Of a DNA stretch of 64,000 bases, positions 46,016 to 57,783 are shown in pieces. Positions within the stretch are counted from its first letter, which is position 1; the number at the start of each line of letters is the position of its first letter. A model generated the notes under the pieces. That model was not told the DNA's origin, ran no database searches, and saw only the letters and a program-made list of their open reading frames with translations. The stretch lies in NCBI GenBank assembly GCA_016785225.1, contig JAFBJZ010000623.1, positions 1,526,501-1,590,500 on the forward strand. The letters are read 5' to 3'. The stretch comes from Psettodes erumei. Lineage: Eukaryota; Chordata; Actinopteri; Pleuronectiformes; Psettodidae. Made by a program: the position numbers and the translations under genes.

Positions 46016-49000
46016 TTACACATTGGCGTATATACCATGATCCCAGTCACTCTGTATAGGAAATAAAATTCATTTGCTCACTTCTTTCATAAATGGAAAT
46101 AATAAATGAATGTAGAAAACTTCACATACCTCCATATTGCCATATACATGGTCATTGGAATGACTGTCAGGGTACTGTGCATCATCGTAGTCCATCTCTT
46201 TTCTGAGATGAATGCATATTATATATATATAATAATTACACAGTAAATACATGCAAGGCTATGCACGAATAGTTTCCTTTTGTTGTTTTAAATCACTAGA
46301 AATTTTTTGTTCATGCAAAACTGATGTTAGTAAATGTAACCTTTTTGTTGTGGAGTAGTGTGATGGGTCTGCAGCAGTGTTTGACTCCATGGTAGTCATG
46401 TGATGTGCTGGCATATCTCCAGCTTTGACCCTACTGGAAGAAAAATGCTTTTTTATTTCAGGACCCATACATACATACACAAACAAACAAAACTGAAACT
46501 GAGAAAAAGAGCAGCATAATTTTTCGACTTGCAGTAAAAAGAAATATTTTCAGTACCAACTTACTATTTTTTAGCAAATCCCACAATTAAAAGTATCACC
46601 AAAACTACACCTGCCCCAATGCTGATGGCAACATAGAGATTCTCCATCTTACCTGTACAAACAGAAAGCAAAATAAGTTAAAAAGTCTTTAGGTATATTA
46701 GACATGTAACTCCTTCTACAAACTCTAAACTGTTCTTTACCATTTACAGGTAAAGAGAGTACGAGGCTGGCATTGCCCACTGTATTGTTTGCTAGACAGT
46801 GGACAAACTCAGAAGATCCAATCTCTGCCTGCAGAGTCCCAATGGTAACAGTGTCATGTTTCTCTGTCTTGGTGCCTGGCACGACTCCATCAGAAAGCAG
46901 AAAATGAACCATGCTGGGAGGATTGGATTCCACAATGCACACACACTTTACCATATCCCCATCTGAGGAGCAGGAAGAGGAGATGGTCTTAATCTCAGGG
47001 GCATCTGTAAGGACAAGCACTTCAGTTAATAGTTGACCATGCTTCTGTTACATATGTTTGAATAAAAATGATCTACTTTATTGTAACAATACATGGACTG
47101 CTTACTTACATAACACACTTAGCTCCACAGGGCTCGACTTGCCTTGCCCTACTGCGTTGATGGCAGTGCAGTACAATGCACCTGTGTGTCTGGAGACATT
47201 TTGCAATGTGTAGAGGTGTCCCTGATGCAACTGAACACCATTGTCATTATGCCACTCATAGCTGCTGGCAGGGTGAGCATCACTGGAGCATTTCAGCTGC
47301 ACAGCTTCTCCCTCCTTCACATCAGACTTGTACTCGACCATCACATTCACTGGGGCATCTGCATGGAAATGCACTGTCCAATTAATTGCTTCTGATACCA
47401 TGGTCTGTCTTGAGGAATAGTATATTTATATTTAGCTGTTTCTTGCAAAGTGATGTCATAGTTGAACAGGGGGCCCTGCACACACTAAGGATAGCATATA
47501 AACAGGATGATAGGAGTCACACTAGCAAAAAACTAAATGTATGTAATGTGTCATCACCCTAACATTCTGCAGTTTAAGTTAGAAAGTCTGAAGCATTTGC
47601 TTTTATTGTCTGCAGTGCTGCATGTACTTACGTTTTACTTTAAGGACCACGGACATTTCTTGCTGTTGCTCTTCCTTGTATCTTACGGTGCATACTAAAG
47701 GCTTGTTGTGGTCAGCGCTGGTGGGGTGAAAGGTCAGATTAGCTGTTGCTTTCCACTGGCCATCATCAAACAGCGTGGAAGGGAAATGTGTCTGTCCAGG
47801 GTGACTCCAGCTGAAGACAGGTAGAGAGGTAGGACAGGTGGGGGACACAGTGCAGGACACCAGTGCAGTGTGACCCTCCTCTATTTCCTCTGTCACAGAG
47901 ATAGTGACATTTAATTTATCTGTAACAAAGAGAAAATTTGATCATAAATCATAAGGCTCTTGTGACTGCAAAGCAATGTCAAGTCTTTTGAAGATTTCTG
48001 TTATTGCTTCACTTTGATTGAATATTTAAAAAATTTAGAAGCCTCATAGTTGACAAAATTCATTAAATCATTAAAATAAGTTAAATAAGGTGATTAAAAC
48101 ACAATGGAGGAAGTGACCACTAGAATGTGTTACAGAGGATGTGTATGTAGGGGTAACAGGAATGGGTGTTTTCAGAGAAATGAAACAACCTTGCCTGTCT
48201 TGATCAAATTGTGTGAAGTGAGAGGCGAGCAACCAACCCATGACAGATAAGGAAGTGGGAGTCCCATTGTTATTTAAAGTACAGCACCTAAATTATCACT
48301 TCTACCAGCTCAGTATGCAGAGCAGATGGCTTTGCTGACCTGACCTCAACCTGAACTTTCCACTACATGATAATTGAGTTAAACCATAGACACTGCTGCA
48401 TAGTTCAAAAAGTGCTTAAGTCCCTTTAGCTCACAATAGAATTCCAATGGACTGTTTTCTTATCTTGTCTTTTTAAGGTAAGCAACCAAATTATTGTTTA
48501 AATCTTCCTATTGCAAACCATACCCACATTGACCCCACCGACCCCATTAACTACAAATAAAAAATACTCAGAAATGTTAAATGTTAAAAGGAAGACATCA
48601 TGAGAACCCTGGAATTTAAGAGAGCATTATGATGAAAATTAAGGCATTAACTGCACTGTTAAAGATGTTTATTCAGTGCTATTAATATTACTTACCAACC
48701 ATTTTGATGGAGACTGTGTTTGCTTTGTAAGAAAAGTTGTTGTAGTCTTTAATTTCAATTCTAAAATGAAAAGGCCCTTGGTCAGTTTGCTGAAGGGGAT
48801 CGATCTTCAGTGAACACTTCTTCTGCATGACGTCTCCCAGCAGCTCTGTGCGATCCTGATACTGCTGCACAATTCTAGGCTTGAGTGGGTGATAGATGAC
48901 TTCACTCGTTTCTTCAGTCCAAATCCCAGTGAATTTGGTGACTGTCTTCCCTGGATCTGGGTAGCTATATGAACAAGGAATCACCACGCAGGATCCAGGC

Positions 49001-49297
49001 AAACCTTTGACTGAGGATGGCACATCAATGGTCCAAGACGTGGCTTCAGTCTGAACAACTGTGATAAAATACAGAGGAAAACTCTGATGAAATGAAATCA
49101 AAAGAGCAAAATGTACACAGCCCAAAGGAGAGTTGATTTAAATACAAAATTCACCGGAGATTTAAAGTCCTTGTCTGAACAATCGAGATAATAACTTCCT
49201 GCGAGCCATGAAAGATTATTGCTGGATAGTATGGACAATGTTGGGTACCTTTAAAGCAAAGCCACACAGAGAACAGAGGCCATGTCAGAGCATCCAT
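46016..49297 (-). CDS. Siglec/MAG-like receptor with four Ig domains
   Basis: A 500-residue type I receptor in nine exons: 49249-49297, 48696-49058, 47632-47919, 47110-47358, 46741-47004, 46565-46652, 46341-46433, 46130-46202 and 46016-46051. Exon 1 is a signal peptide (MDALTWPLFSVWLCFK). Exon 2 is a Siglec-type V domain: Cys in VIPCSYSYPDPGK and KKCSLKIDP, the sialic-acid Arg candidate in GPFHFRIEIKD, and one extra Cys in LPGSCVVIPC, the position that in Siglecs bridges to domain 2. Exons 3-5 are C2-type domains (Cys pairs VSCTVSPTC/LVCTV, LKCSSD/LYCTA, CVCIV/VHCLA). The membrane helix is in exon 6 (VAISIGAGVVLVILLIVGF). The tail has YDDAQY, VYGNME and GIYANV: Y-x-N sites with no strict ITIM. 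Reminiscent of MAG and CD22, which neighbour KMT2B in human, but with four instead of five or more domains. Confidence 0.88.
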
Positions 49298-50408
49298 CTC
49301 TTCCTCTCAGGGACCTGCAAATAAATTGACAGAAAGTTCCAGATTTATGTGGGGCGGCAGTCATTTTCCTGATGAGAGATGACTTGTCTAATTTCCATTC
49401 CACTTTTAATACAACCAGCTATGAATCGGTGGTCAAGTATTTTTTTATTTATTTCCTTCTTACCTTATCTTGTGCTATATAAACTTACCGGAGCTGTATA
49501 TCTTTCAGCTTTTACTGTCACACAAAAATAGTTGTCAATCTGTCTGCAACTCTGCATTTATATCACAAATGTGTCAGCTGCTCTGACTTCCTTGTCTATT
49601 ATAATAACCCCAGCTTCTCCTATTTTATTTTTGTAAACCTTTTAACCACTTCAGGATTTGAACCACTGACCATCTTCTGTTTTTAATATGGTGAACCAAA
49701 AACCATGAAAAGGACTTTGTGACTTTGTCTCTTCTGAAAAGTAGAAACATAAGAAAAAAACAATGAACATGTTTTCTAAAAATGCAAGCACAACAATCCA
49801 TTTTATGCTAAGATTAAATCAACAGGCCAAAACAGTATCATGTGGAAGGATTGAATGTATTTATCCAGCAGGCTTGCTAACATCTTAGATACAAACATCA
49901 ATTAAAAACTTGACAATGTTAAGATACTGTACATTGCAATGATAGAAGATGCATGTCCTATAAAGTTACAATATTTTCCTGAAAAGCTCTTAACTCTGAC
50001 AAGTCAATAAAAGTTGAGGGCTAATGCAAAAAAAATAACCATTTTTTAGATATTACACTCCTACCTTACACTGTGAACACAGGATTTCTTTGTCTCGCTT
50101 GAAACTGTTTAATGTCACAGGATGGGCTAATGTGTGATGCTGTTTGAAAACTGAAATGTGTAACTGTTTTGCACACCCAGTACAAAACCACAAAATAAGT
50201 GATATGGCACATATTGCTCATATCGCACATATCACATATAGCTTTCTTGAGACTTCCTTGCAAAGTTCTTCTGACATCTGACAGATCTGCAGTGTTGCAG
50301 CAGAATCACAGGGTTATTTGCAATGACTCCTTTCAAAACCACATCCAAGAGGGTACTCTTGCTTTGTTGTTGATTGTAGATTTAATCACCTACGTTAAAT
50401 TCAGTCAT
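49298..50408. other. Intergenic region upstream of the four-domain Siglec-like gene
   Basis: AT-rich; no gene recognised. The promoter of the minus-strand receptor should lie at the left edge. Confidence 0.4.
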
Positions 50409-50684
50409 TCATGGACCCTGATCTCCAACAAAAGCAGGGTTCAGCATTCCACCCCTGCTTGGACAGAAACAGTAACATTCTTGGGCAGCTAAATCGACAT
50501 AACCCATCCTGCGGGTGAGGTGGACCTTTTTCACCGATAAGCTTTGCTTTGCTTTAACTCTCCAAAGATCGTCCTCACACTGTGCCAAGAAGTCCTCCAG
50601 CTTAACTGTGTCTTCCTTGTGGCCCCTCCAGGACAGTTTCCTGGGAGTAGGAGTGCTGAAGCCAGTGGACGCTGTGTTACCCAT
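50409..50684 (-). CDS. Possible small protein with N-myristoylation-type start, unrecognised
   Basis: A minus-strand open frame of 91 codons from the ATG at 50684. The start MGNTAS fits the N-myristoylation consensus (Gly2, Ser/Thr at position 6). The middle is charged and probably helical (EDFLAQCEDDLWRVKAKQ). I do not recognise it, and I see no domain and no clear partner exon. Composition and codon variety look more protein-like than in neighbouring shadows, but it may be a chance frame or a piece of an old gene or repeat. Confidence 0.25.
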   Translation of the reverse strand: MGNTASTGFSTPTPRKLSWRGHKEDTVKLEDFLAQCEDDLWRVKAKQSLSVKKVHLTRRMGYVDLAAQECYCFCPSRGGMLNPAFVGDQGP

Positions 50685-50756
50685 TACAGAAAATGTTGCC
50701 AAGCTGGAACTCTGGGGTATGCAAGGAGCTAATCTGTGAAGCAAAATTCCAAACAT

Positions 50757-52900
50757 GGAACAAATTAATATCTGACAAATACAAGAAATATACTAAACTG
50801 AAGGGTCTACACAAATTGTTTTGTTGTTGTTGTTTTTTTTTTTACCTGTTAGCAGAAACAGGTGGCTGCAATGTCCCTCCTTACTGCTGGTTTATCTGCT
50901 GAAGTTCCAACATTGAATGAGAAGTGTCAGGCTCCTCCATTTTAAAGATGCAGACTGAGGGTCTGACCTCGTTTGCCATCAAAGGAACATTTAATCACAT
51001 CTCTTTAGGTAAGATAAAACATGGCAGTAACAATACAAGTTCAACACTGCTGATTAATGGATCCCATCACTTCTTTGTATTAATCAGTCTGCCAATTGAT
51101 GAGTCATTTAATCACTGGGAACTTCCTTTAACCAAAAACACACATTAAAAGAGTGTAAACTTTTAATTGTGTAAAAATTGTAACTCTGTGTATTGACTGT
51201 GAAATGCATTGCCATTGTTTCAATTTGATTTCTTTGGTTTCAGGCATCACCTCTGTGCTGTTGGTGTACTAACAAACACCATGTTTGAAGTTTTTTGATA
51301 TCTACTGTAAGTTTTGTTTTCCCTGCACTGAAAACCCAGATAAGTTGATTGTACTGAAAACATTTACGTCAAGTGATTGCCTCAAATGATTTAAGTTATT
51401 GATGGCAGAGAATTTTTTTTTAAAAGTACATTCTAATTAAATGTAGAATATGCAGAATGTAACATTTATAGCTATCTATACTTAAATGGTTTAAATAAGC
51501 TACAATAGAAAAAAATCAAGTCAACTTAAAAGTACAATAGTCAAAACTTAATATTTTAAGTCAAATGCACTCAAAATCCTAACTTTATTAAAGAAAATAT
51601 GAATGCATTAAAAATTAAAATATTTGGAATAATAAAATTCAATGACCACACAGTGGAGGACATTTTATTTATTTTATTGAAAAACACAATGTCTTTTTAA
51701 TTTTCTGCAAATATAACTTTTCCTTCCTAATGCAATAACGGCATAGTTTTGTTTCTTGTTTTTTTTTTTGCTCTGTGAAGAATTTTCAAGTTCAGAAAAA
51801 AACCCGAAACACTGACAATGACACAACACAACACACAACAATACTGCAAGTGCAAATGGTAAAACTATGTGCTTTGTGTGCTACACAACAAAGCAGGCAT
51901 TTAGAACAGCAGCATTAAGAACAATATCCAGTGAGGACCACAGTTGGCAAAAACCCCTGCAACTTTCTAAAATGTGTCCTCTATAGAATAATTTCAGTAA
52001 AACAAACAATAGTAGACACATCAAGTAAAAGAATAATCACATACAAAATGTGTAACTTCAAGAATATTTGCTCCAGTCAGTGCAATGTAATACTGGAACA
52101 ATCCAGACAGGGAAATAAAGAATTATGTCATAAATTTGCCTCAGTGCAAACACACTCACACAAATCATGTTGCAGCATATACTGGAAGTGTATACTAGAA
52201 ACAAATGTGTCTTATATTGCAAGGTCATTCTTCAGCTTTTCAACATTTGGAGGGAGCTCACTTCGACCCAAATTCTGCCCTCTAAGATGATCCCCACTCT
52301 TGAGGGGTTCAGTTGAGATGATGCTGGGCTTGCAGCTGTGTTGTCCTCAAAGCAGAAGATTCCTGTATAGTGTGTGAAACAAGACAAAAAGAGGATGTTG
52401 AGGTTAGCAGCAGTTTGCGTACAATCAGCTGTATTGCCTTTTTGAATATTATAAATAACAAAGCCCAAATGGGGCCCCCTCAGTCATAGCCACCTTGAAA
52501 CAGTAGACCCCACTAATGTGTGATGTGTATCTGTCTTGATGTGTTTTCCTTTTTTGTCTGTCATTGTCTGTAATATGTTTACTCGTGTTATAACTGGTTT
52601 GTTTTGATTTGTTTGTCCTACAAAACTGATTCAAACACTGATTAAAAAACATTACTCACCGAACTGCTCTAGAAGAACATAGATGCATCATCCCCAAGAA
52701 TGACTGGAAGTCCTCTCAGGACAAGGCATCTAATGGCTGTTGGCTCAGTGCTCTGCAAAGTGGTATCACACAAATTTAAATGTAGAAGAAAGAATGTTTC
52801 TGTAATATGGATGAACTAACCACTCATATGATTTCAAGAAAAAAATGAAATATCAACCCACCGTTGCCTGTTGTAGTGGGTCAGCTAACTGCTTGCCTAT
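50757..52900. other. Gene-poor stretch
   Basis: No gene recognised. AT-rich, with a (TTG)n-like run and poly-T near 50821-50844 and long A/T-rich stretches at 51400-51720. Scattered short frames on both strands have no support. Confidence 0.4.
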
Positions 52901-52901
52901 T

Positions 52902-53665
52902 TACAGTTCCTCGAGAGCCATGTTCGCCACATTACTTTCCAAAACAGCAGATATAATGTCTCTTAGAACCAATTCATCCATATTCAGATAATATTTCTTT
53001 AGCACTGCCTTGACTTTACTGGATACTAATGGTTGTGACAGGTCATGTACAGCACTCTCTGGGATATGTAGAATAGTTTGCATTTTCAACAACAAAGATG
53101 CTAGATTATGTTCAAGTTGTTTTCCTAAACCACAAAGGCACGTTGCAGTCTTCTCCTATGACCTCGAGGTCCTCTGTGTGTGAAGTTGCCAATTGCTCCT
53201 TTACACCCTGACTTTCATCGGCTACATTATCGCAACCATCATTGGCCATACTACTGCCAGTTATTTCTTACCTTATTACTTTTGTGTTCATTGAAAATTG
53301 ATTGAGTATACACTGCTCTGGAATTTACAGTTTTTATAGGGACAATCAACTTGGTGATTTACTTTTAAGTGACTACTTCTCAGATGAGCAAAGTATTTTT
53401 TTTCAGTGGAGGGTTCAAAAACTTCACATGACAAACAGCAAAACTTAATTTGAGAGTCAACAGTTCCACAATTCTGGTGTTTTAAATGGGATTAATGGCT
53501 ATGACGTGCACTGAAAGACTTGATTGTACACATGCATTCCTGATGTAAGCAAGGAAATGGCTCTGTTCTTTCATAAGTGCCATGTTTTAGACGATAATGC
53601 TTAAAAAGTTGTGCTCTCTTCTCAAAGATGGCAGGGCAGTACTTGCATTTCCAAGGCATTTTAAT
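52902..53665 (-). pseudogene. Dead copy of a teleost multi-copy C2H2-type zinc-finger gene family
   Basis: Reading the minus strand down from about 53660: MPWKCKYCPAIFEKRAQLF then HYRLKHG, PCLHQECMCTIKSF, then an in-frame stop; further on YFAHLRSSHLK, CPYKNCKFQSSVYSINF and more stops. At 53095-52904 a separate piece reads MLLKMQTILHIPES and later NMALEEL. Fish genomes carry many copies of a family with KCKFC...RAQLFKHYRLKHG, PCLHxECxC and CPYKxCxFxxxVYSxF. This copy is interrupted by several stops and gaps and cannot be functional. Confidence 0.65.
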
Positions 53666-54084
53666 GTGGCTTCCAACAAAAAGAATAGTGCAATAAAGTA
53701 GGCTAATATTTTATTGTTTTTTTTCACTTTTTCAAAACTACATTGCAATAATCTGAAATCTACACTACTGTTGCAAAAATATATAGAGAAAACACACAAA
53801 TAGAGAACTACTATAAAAACACAATGCTGAATCATCAAATGTTTACTGAAGTCAACCTCAAATGTAGGCACATTCAAACGTACACATTTCAAACAAGAAA
53901 AGTTCCAGCAGGTTCTAATGAGTTCTTAATAGAAAAAACAGCTGACCTTGTTCTCACAGAAAATGTCATCCTCTTTAGTGGAATATAGAGTTGTGTATAA
54001 CAGAAAAATGCAGGCTGACAATGAACTGAACATGCAAAGTGCACGATCCTCTGTCAAAAAGAAAATCAGTTTGCTTATAGAGCA

Positions 54085-55160
54085 AACAGGTCAACTGAAG
54101 ACACCATATCCATCATCCTCCACACCGTGTTGAGCCATCTGGAACACAGAGACACCTTTGTCAGGGTGCTCTTTGTGGACTTTAGCTAACCTTTTAGGTC
54201 AGGAAACTGTCTGTTGTAAGACTTCCATCCTCTCACCTGTTCGTGGATCAAGGACTTCCTTACGAACAGACCACAGTCAATCAAACTCTGCCCCCACCTG
54301 TCCTCCACCCGCATGTTGAGCATGGGCTCCCCACAAGGCTGTGTGTTGAGTCCACTGCTCTTCCCCTTCTACACCGATGACTGCAGACCTGCCCATGCCA
54401 GCAACACCATAGCAAAGTTTGCAGATGACACCATGGTGGTGGGGCTGATCACATACATAAACGGTGACTGTGTGGAGAGGGTCCACAGTTTCACCCTACT
54501 GGGCACCACCATCTCTGCAGACCTCTCCTGGGCAGCAAACACCACTGCTGTCATCAAAAAGGCCCAGCAGTGCCTGCACTATTTGAGAGTGCTCAGGAAG
54601 AACAATGTGGGGGAGGAGCTGTTGAAAACCTTCTACAGGTGCACCATACACAGCATCCTGACGTACTGCAATACAGTGTGGTTTTCCCACTGAACTGAAG
54701 CAGAGCGGCAGAGACTCAACTCCCGCTGCCTTAGCAGAGCTCAGGCAATCATCAAGGACTGTACCCATCCTGCCATCCATCTGTTTGAACTGTTGCCCTC
54801 TGGTAGGCACTCCAGGTCAATCAAAACCAGGACCAGTAGACTCAGGAACAGCTTTTTCCCTCAAACACTCACCATGCTAAACACACATATACGCCTCTCT
54901 GCCCTCCACATCTATCACACACACACACACACTAACCATACATATCCATTCATTAACATAGAGATAACTCATTACAATTTTCAACTGGACAGGCTGTGTA
55001 CTTGCACTTTTGTAGTTTATTGTTATTTATTGTATATTTTGTATATTTTAAATATCTTTGATATTTTGACATATTTTAACATCTTCCTTAATTTATTTTT
55101 TTCTTTGGTAATACCACTCCTTGCTGCTACAATCTCGCTGTATATGAATGAATGTATATT
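54085..55160 (+). mobile_element. LINE (L2-like) fragment, C-terminal reverse transcriptase and 3' end
   Basis: A reverse-transcriptase relic. SILHTVLSHLEHRDTFVRVLFVDFS (stop) is followed by GSPQGCVLSPLLF and AKFADDTMVVGLIT; the latter is the catalytic FADD box. Then comes ERVHSFTLLGTTI, joined after an internal deletion, then FYRCTIHSILTYC and, further on, PSGRHSRSIKTRTSRLRNSF. The order and motifs are those of vertebrate L2/CR1-type elements. Stops and deletions make it inactive. A (CA)n run (54913-54933) lies in the tail part. Confidence 0.85.
54913..54933. repeat. (CA)n microsatellite
   Basis: About ten CA units within the 3' part of the LINE fragment. Confidence 0.85.
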
Positions 55161-55644
55161 GAATTTTAAGACAATCACAACAGGGCAGCACTGTGTCCTG
55201 ATGTAAAACTTGATAGTTTTAGGTTATTCAACATAGTACACTTAATGACTGTCTCATACACTAGTTATATACTCATATTGTTTAAGTAATGAAAAAAAAA
55301 CTTATTTATTAAAGTGGTATTTACTCAAATTGCATAGAGGGTTAACAGTGTGGCTGCAGGGATGTGAAACTTGATGATTTTGATTAATGTTTCCTCCCCA
55401 GTCTCCATAGTGTTTCAGCTCATTGAGCTATGTTTGATATCCCACACTGGTGCCTGTGGGTCAATTCCAGACTTTTCCTTCAGAAGTCACCGTCATGAAA
55501 GAGTTACACTATGTCAGACACTGTCCACATGTTGTTTTGCCTGCAGTTCTTACTGGACTAATAGTGACTGTGCTGTGTTTTTGTCTGTAGGAATTTTTGT
55601 TACCGTTATTCTATTTGTTAACAGTAACATGCATATATTCCTTG

Positions 55645-55830
55645 CTCCAAAACTACTTCTCAAATTTTACAGACGCACCATGGAGTCCATCCTGACCAAC
55701 AGCACCACAGTGTGGTATGCCTGCTGCACAGCCTCCATTGTGTGGTGAAGGCAGATCAGTGTATTATCAGGTTGGAGCTCCCTGGACTGGGCACTATCTA
55801 TGCCAACAAACTCAGAGACATGCCATTTAT
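55645..55830 (+). mobile_element. Second LINE reverse-transcriptase scrap
   Basis: KLLLKFYRRTMESILTN and TTVWYACCTAS resemble the FYRCTIESILTxxITVWYGNC motif of L2-type reverse transcriptases. It is a separate short piece, about 500 bases after the longer fragment. Confidence 0.65.
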
Positions 55831-56445
55831 TAAAGAGATCCATAAAAGCAAGTCTTCAATAACCCAATGTTTTGGATATTTCGCTCAAGCAAAATGTAGT
55901 TGTATAGAAAATTATACAGAAAGTATACAGAATGTGGAAGGTTTAATGTGAATGTTCTCTCCCCTGTGGAGGACAAAGGCATTACCAACCAAGCCACAAT
56001 GGAACAACCACAAAACACTGAATGCAAATCAACACTTAAAGTGAAAGATTTAAGGAGAAAAACATTTACATTACTGATACATGAAGCTGTGTGAGATTTG
56101 TAGAAACAGATTTAATATTCATCTGATCAAACTGAAAATAAAACACTTTTAGGTACATTGATATACAATACAAGTTCAATCAACAGTATTAGCAGAAATC
56201 ATACATTTACATAAGACAGCACAACTGTGGTTAAAGTTTTCATGGTAGAATATGAGTTGAACAATTATAAGATGTATTTTCTCCTTGTAGAATTTGTGTG
56301 ATGACAAAACAAATTAAAACAAAAAAACCCCAAAAATAGCTTACCATTTACAATGTCTATATTGACCTCTAAATAAGTTTATTGTACAAAACTTTGCTTG
56401 TCAGGAAACGAGGCTGCTAAGACATTCAAGCTTTGTTAACATATA
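55831..56445. other. Gene-free stretch before the DD36E transposon
   Basis: AT-rich; nothing recognised apart from the transposon boundary at 56444. Confidence 0.4.
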
Positions 56446-57666
56446 CACTCACCGGCCACTTTATTAGGTACACCTGTCCAACTGCTCGTTAACACTTAAT
56501 TTCTAATCAGCCAATCACATGGCGGCAACTCAGTGCATTTAGGCATGTAGACATGGTCAAGACAATCTCCTGCAGTTCAAACTGAGCATCAGTATGGGGA
56601 AGAAAGGTGATTTGAGTGACTTTGAACGTGGCATGGTTGTTGGTGCCAGAAGGGCTGGTCTGAATATTTCAGAAACTGCTGATCTACTGGGATTTTCACG
56701 CACAACCATCTCTAGGGTTTACAGAGAATGGTCCGAAAAAGAAAAAATATCCAGTGAGCGGCAGTTCTGTGGGCGGAAATGCCTTGTTGATGCCAGAGGT
56801 CAGAGGAGAATGGCCAGACTGGTTCGAGCTGATAGAAAGGCAACAGTGACTCAAATAACCACCCGTTACAACCAAGGTAGGCAGAAGAGCATCTCTGAAT
56901 GCACAGTACGTCGAACTTTGAGGCAGATGGGCTACAGCAGCAGAAGACCACGCCGGGTGCCACTCCTTTCAGCTAAGAACAGGAAACTGAGGCTACAATT
57001 TGCACAAGCTCATCGAAATTGGACAATAGAAGATTGGAAAAACGTTGCCTGGTCTGATGAGTCTCGATTTCTGCTGCGACATTCGGATGGTAGGGTCAGA
57101 ATTTGGCGTCAACAACATGAAAGCATGGATCCATCCTGCCTTGTATCAACGGTTCAGGCTGGTGGTGGTGGTGTAATGGTGTGGGGAATATTTTCTTGGC
57201 ACTCTTTGGGCCCCTTGGTACCAATTGAGCATCGTTGCAACGCTACAGCCTACCTGAGTATTGTTGCTGACCATGTCCATCCCTTTATGACCACAATGTA
57301 CCCAACTTCTGATGGCTACTTTCAGCAGGATAATGCGCCATGTCATAAAGCTGGAATCATCTCAGACTGGTTTCTTGAACATGACAATGAGTTCATTGTA
57401 CTCAAATGGCCTCCACAGTCCCCAGATCTCAATCCAATAGAGCATCTTTGGGATGTGGTGGAACGGGAGATTCGCATTATGGATGTGCAGCCGAAAAATC
57501 TGCGCCAACTGTGTGATGCCATCATGTCAATATGGACCAAACTCTCTGAGGAATGCTTCCAGCCCCTTGTTGAATCTATGCCACGAAGAATTGAGGCAGT
57601 TCTGAAGGCAAAAGGGGGTCCAACCCGTTACTAGCATGGTGTACCTAATAAAGTGGCCGGTGAGTG
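56446..57666 (+). mobile_element. Apparently intact Tc1/mariner transposon, DD36E (Incomer-like)
   Basis: 1221 bases with perfect 29-base terminal inverted repeats at 56446-56474 and 57638-57666 (outer ends CACTCACCGGCCACTTTATT), flanked by TA on both sides within TATA. One uninterrupted transposase frame fills it. The short repeats and the catalytic spacing separate it from the long-repeat Tc1 relics elsewhere in the window. Perfect ends and an open frame suggest recent insertion. Confidence 0.95.
56594..57634 (+). CDS. Tc1/mariner DDE transposase, DD36E type
   Basis: 346 residues, complete, no stops. It cuts and pastes the flanking element at TA sites. An N-terminal paired-like DNA-binding half has two helix-turn-helix motifs (about residues 25-46, NISETADLLGFSRTTISRV, and about 85-112 ending CTVRRTLRQMG), with a basic stretch SRRPRRV at 116-122. 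The catalytic residues are Asp155 (AWSDESRF), Asp246 (FQQDNAPCH) and Glu283 (NPIEHLWD). The last two have 36 residues between them, against 34 in Sleeping Beauty-type Tc1. That spacing defines the DD36E/Incomer group. The start is the first ATG after the left repeat, 119 bases in. It may be active; sequence alone cannot prove it. Confidence 0.95.
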   Translation: MGKKGDLSDFERGMVVGARRAGLNISETADLLGFSRTTISRVYREWSEKEKISSERQFCGRKCLVDARGQRRMARLVRADRKATVTQITTRYNQGRQKSISECTVRRTLRQMGYSSRRPRRVPLLSAKNRKLRLQFAQAHRNWTIEDWKNVAWSDESRFLLRHSDGRVRIWRQQHESMDPSCLVSTVQAGGGGVMVWGIFSWHSLGPLVPIEHRCNATAYLSIVADHVHPFMTTMYPTSDGYFQQDNAPCHKAGIISDWFLEHDNEFIVLKWPPQSPDLNPIEHLWDVVEREIRIMDVQPKNLRQLCDAIMSIWTKLSEECFQPLVESMPRRIEAVLKAKGGPTRY

Positions 57667-57783
57667 TATATCTTGTTTTATGTGTTCTTTTTTTGAGATT
57701 GCTAGCAGTTTAATGTCAGATTTCTGACGCTAATATCTGAATAAAATGAAAGCAAGCATCAACTCTTTTTTCTCTTCTCATCT

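Noticed and set aside
54313..54693. 126-codon frame as a host gene
   Set aside because: It is the FADD-box part of an L2-like reverse transcriptase with an internal deletion, not a host protein.
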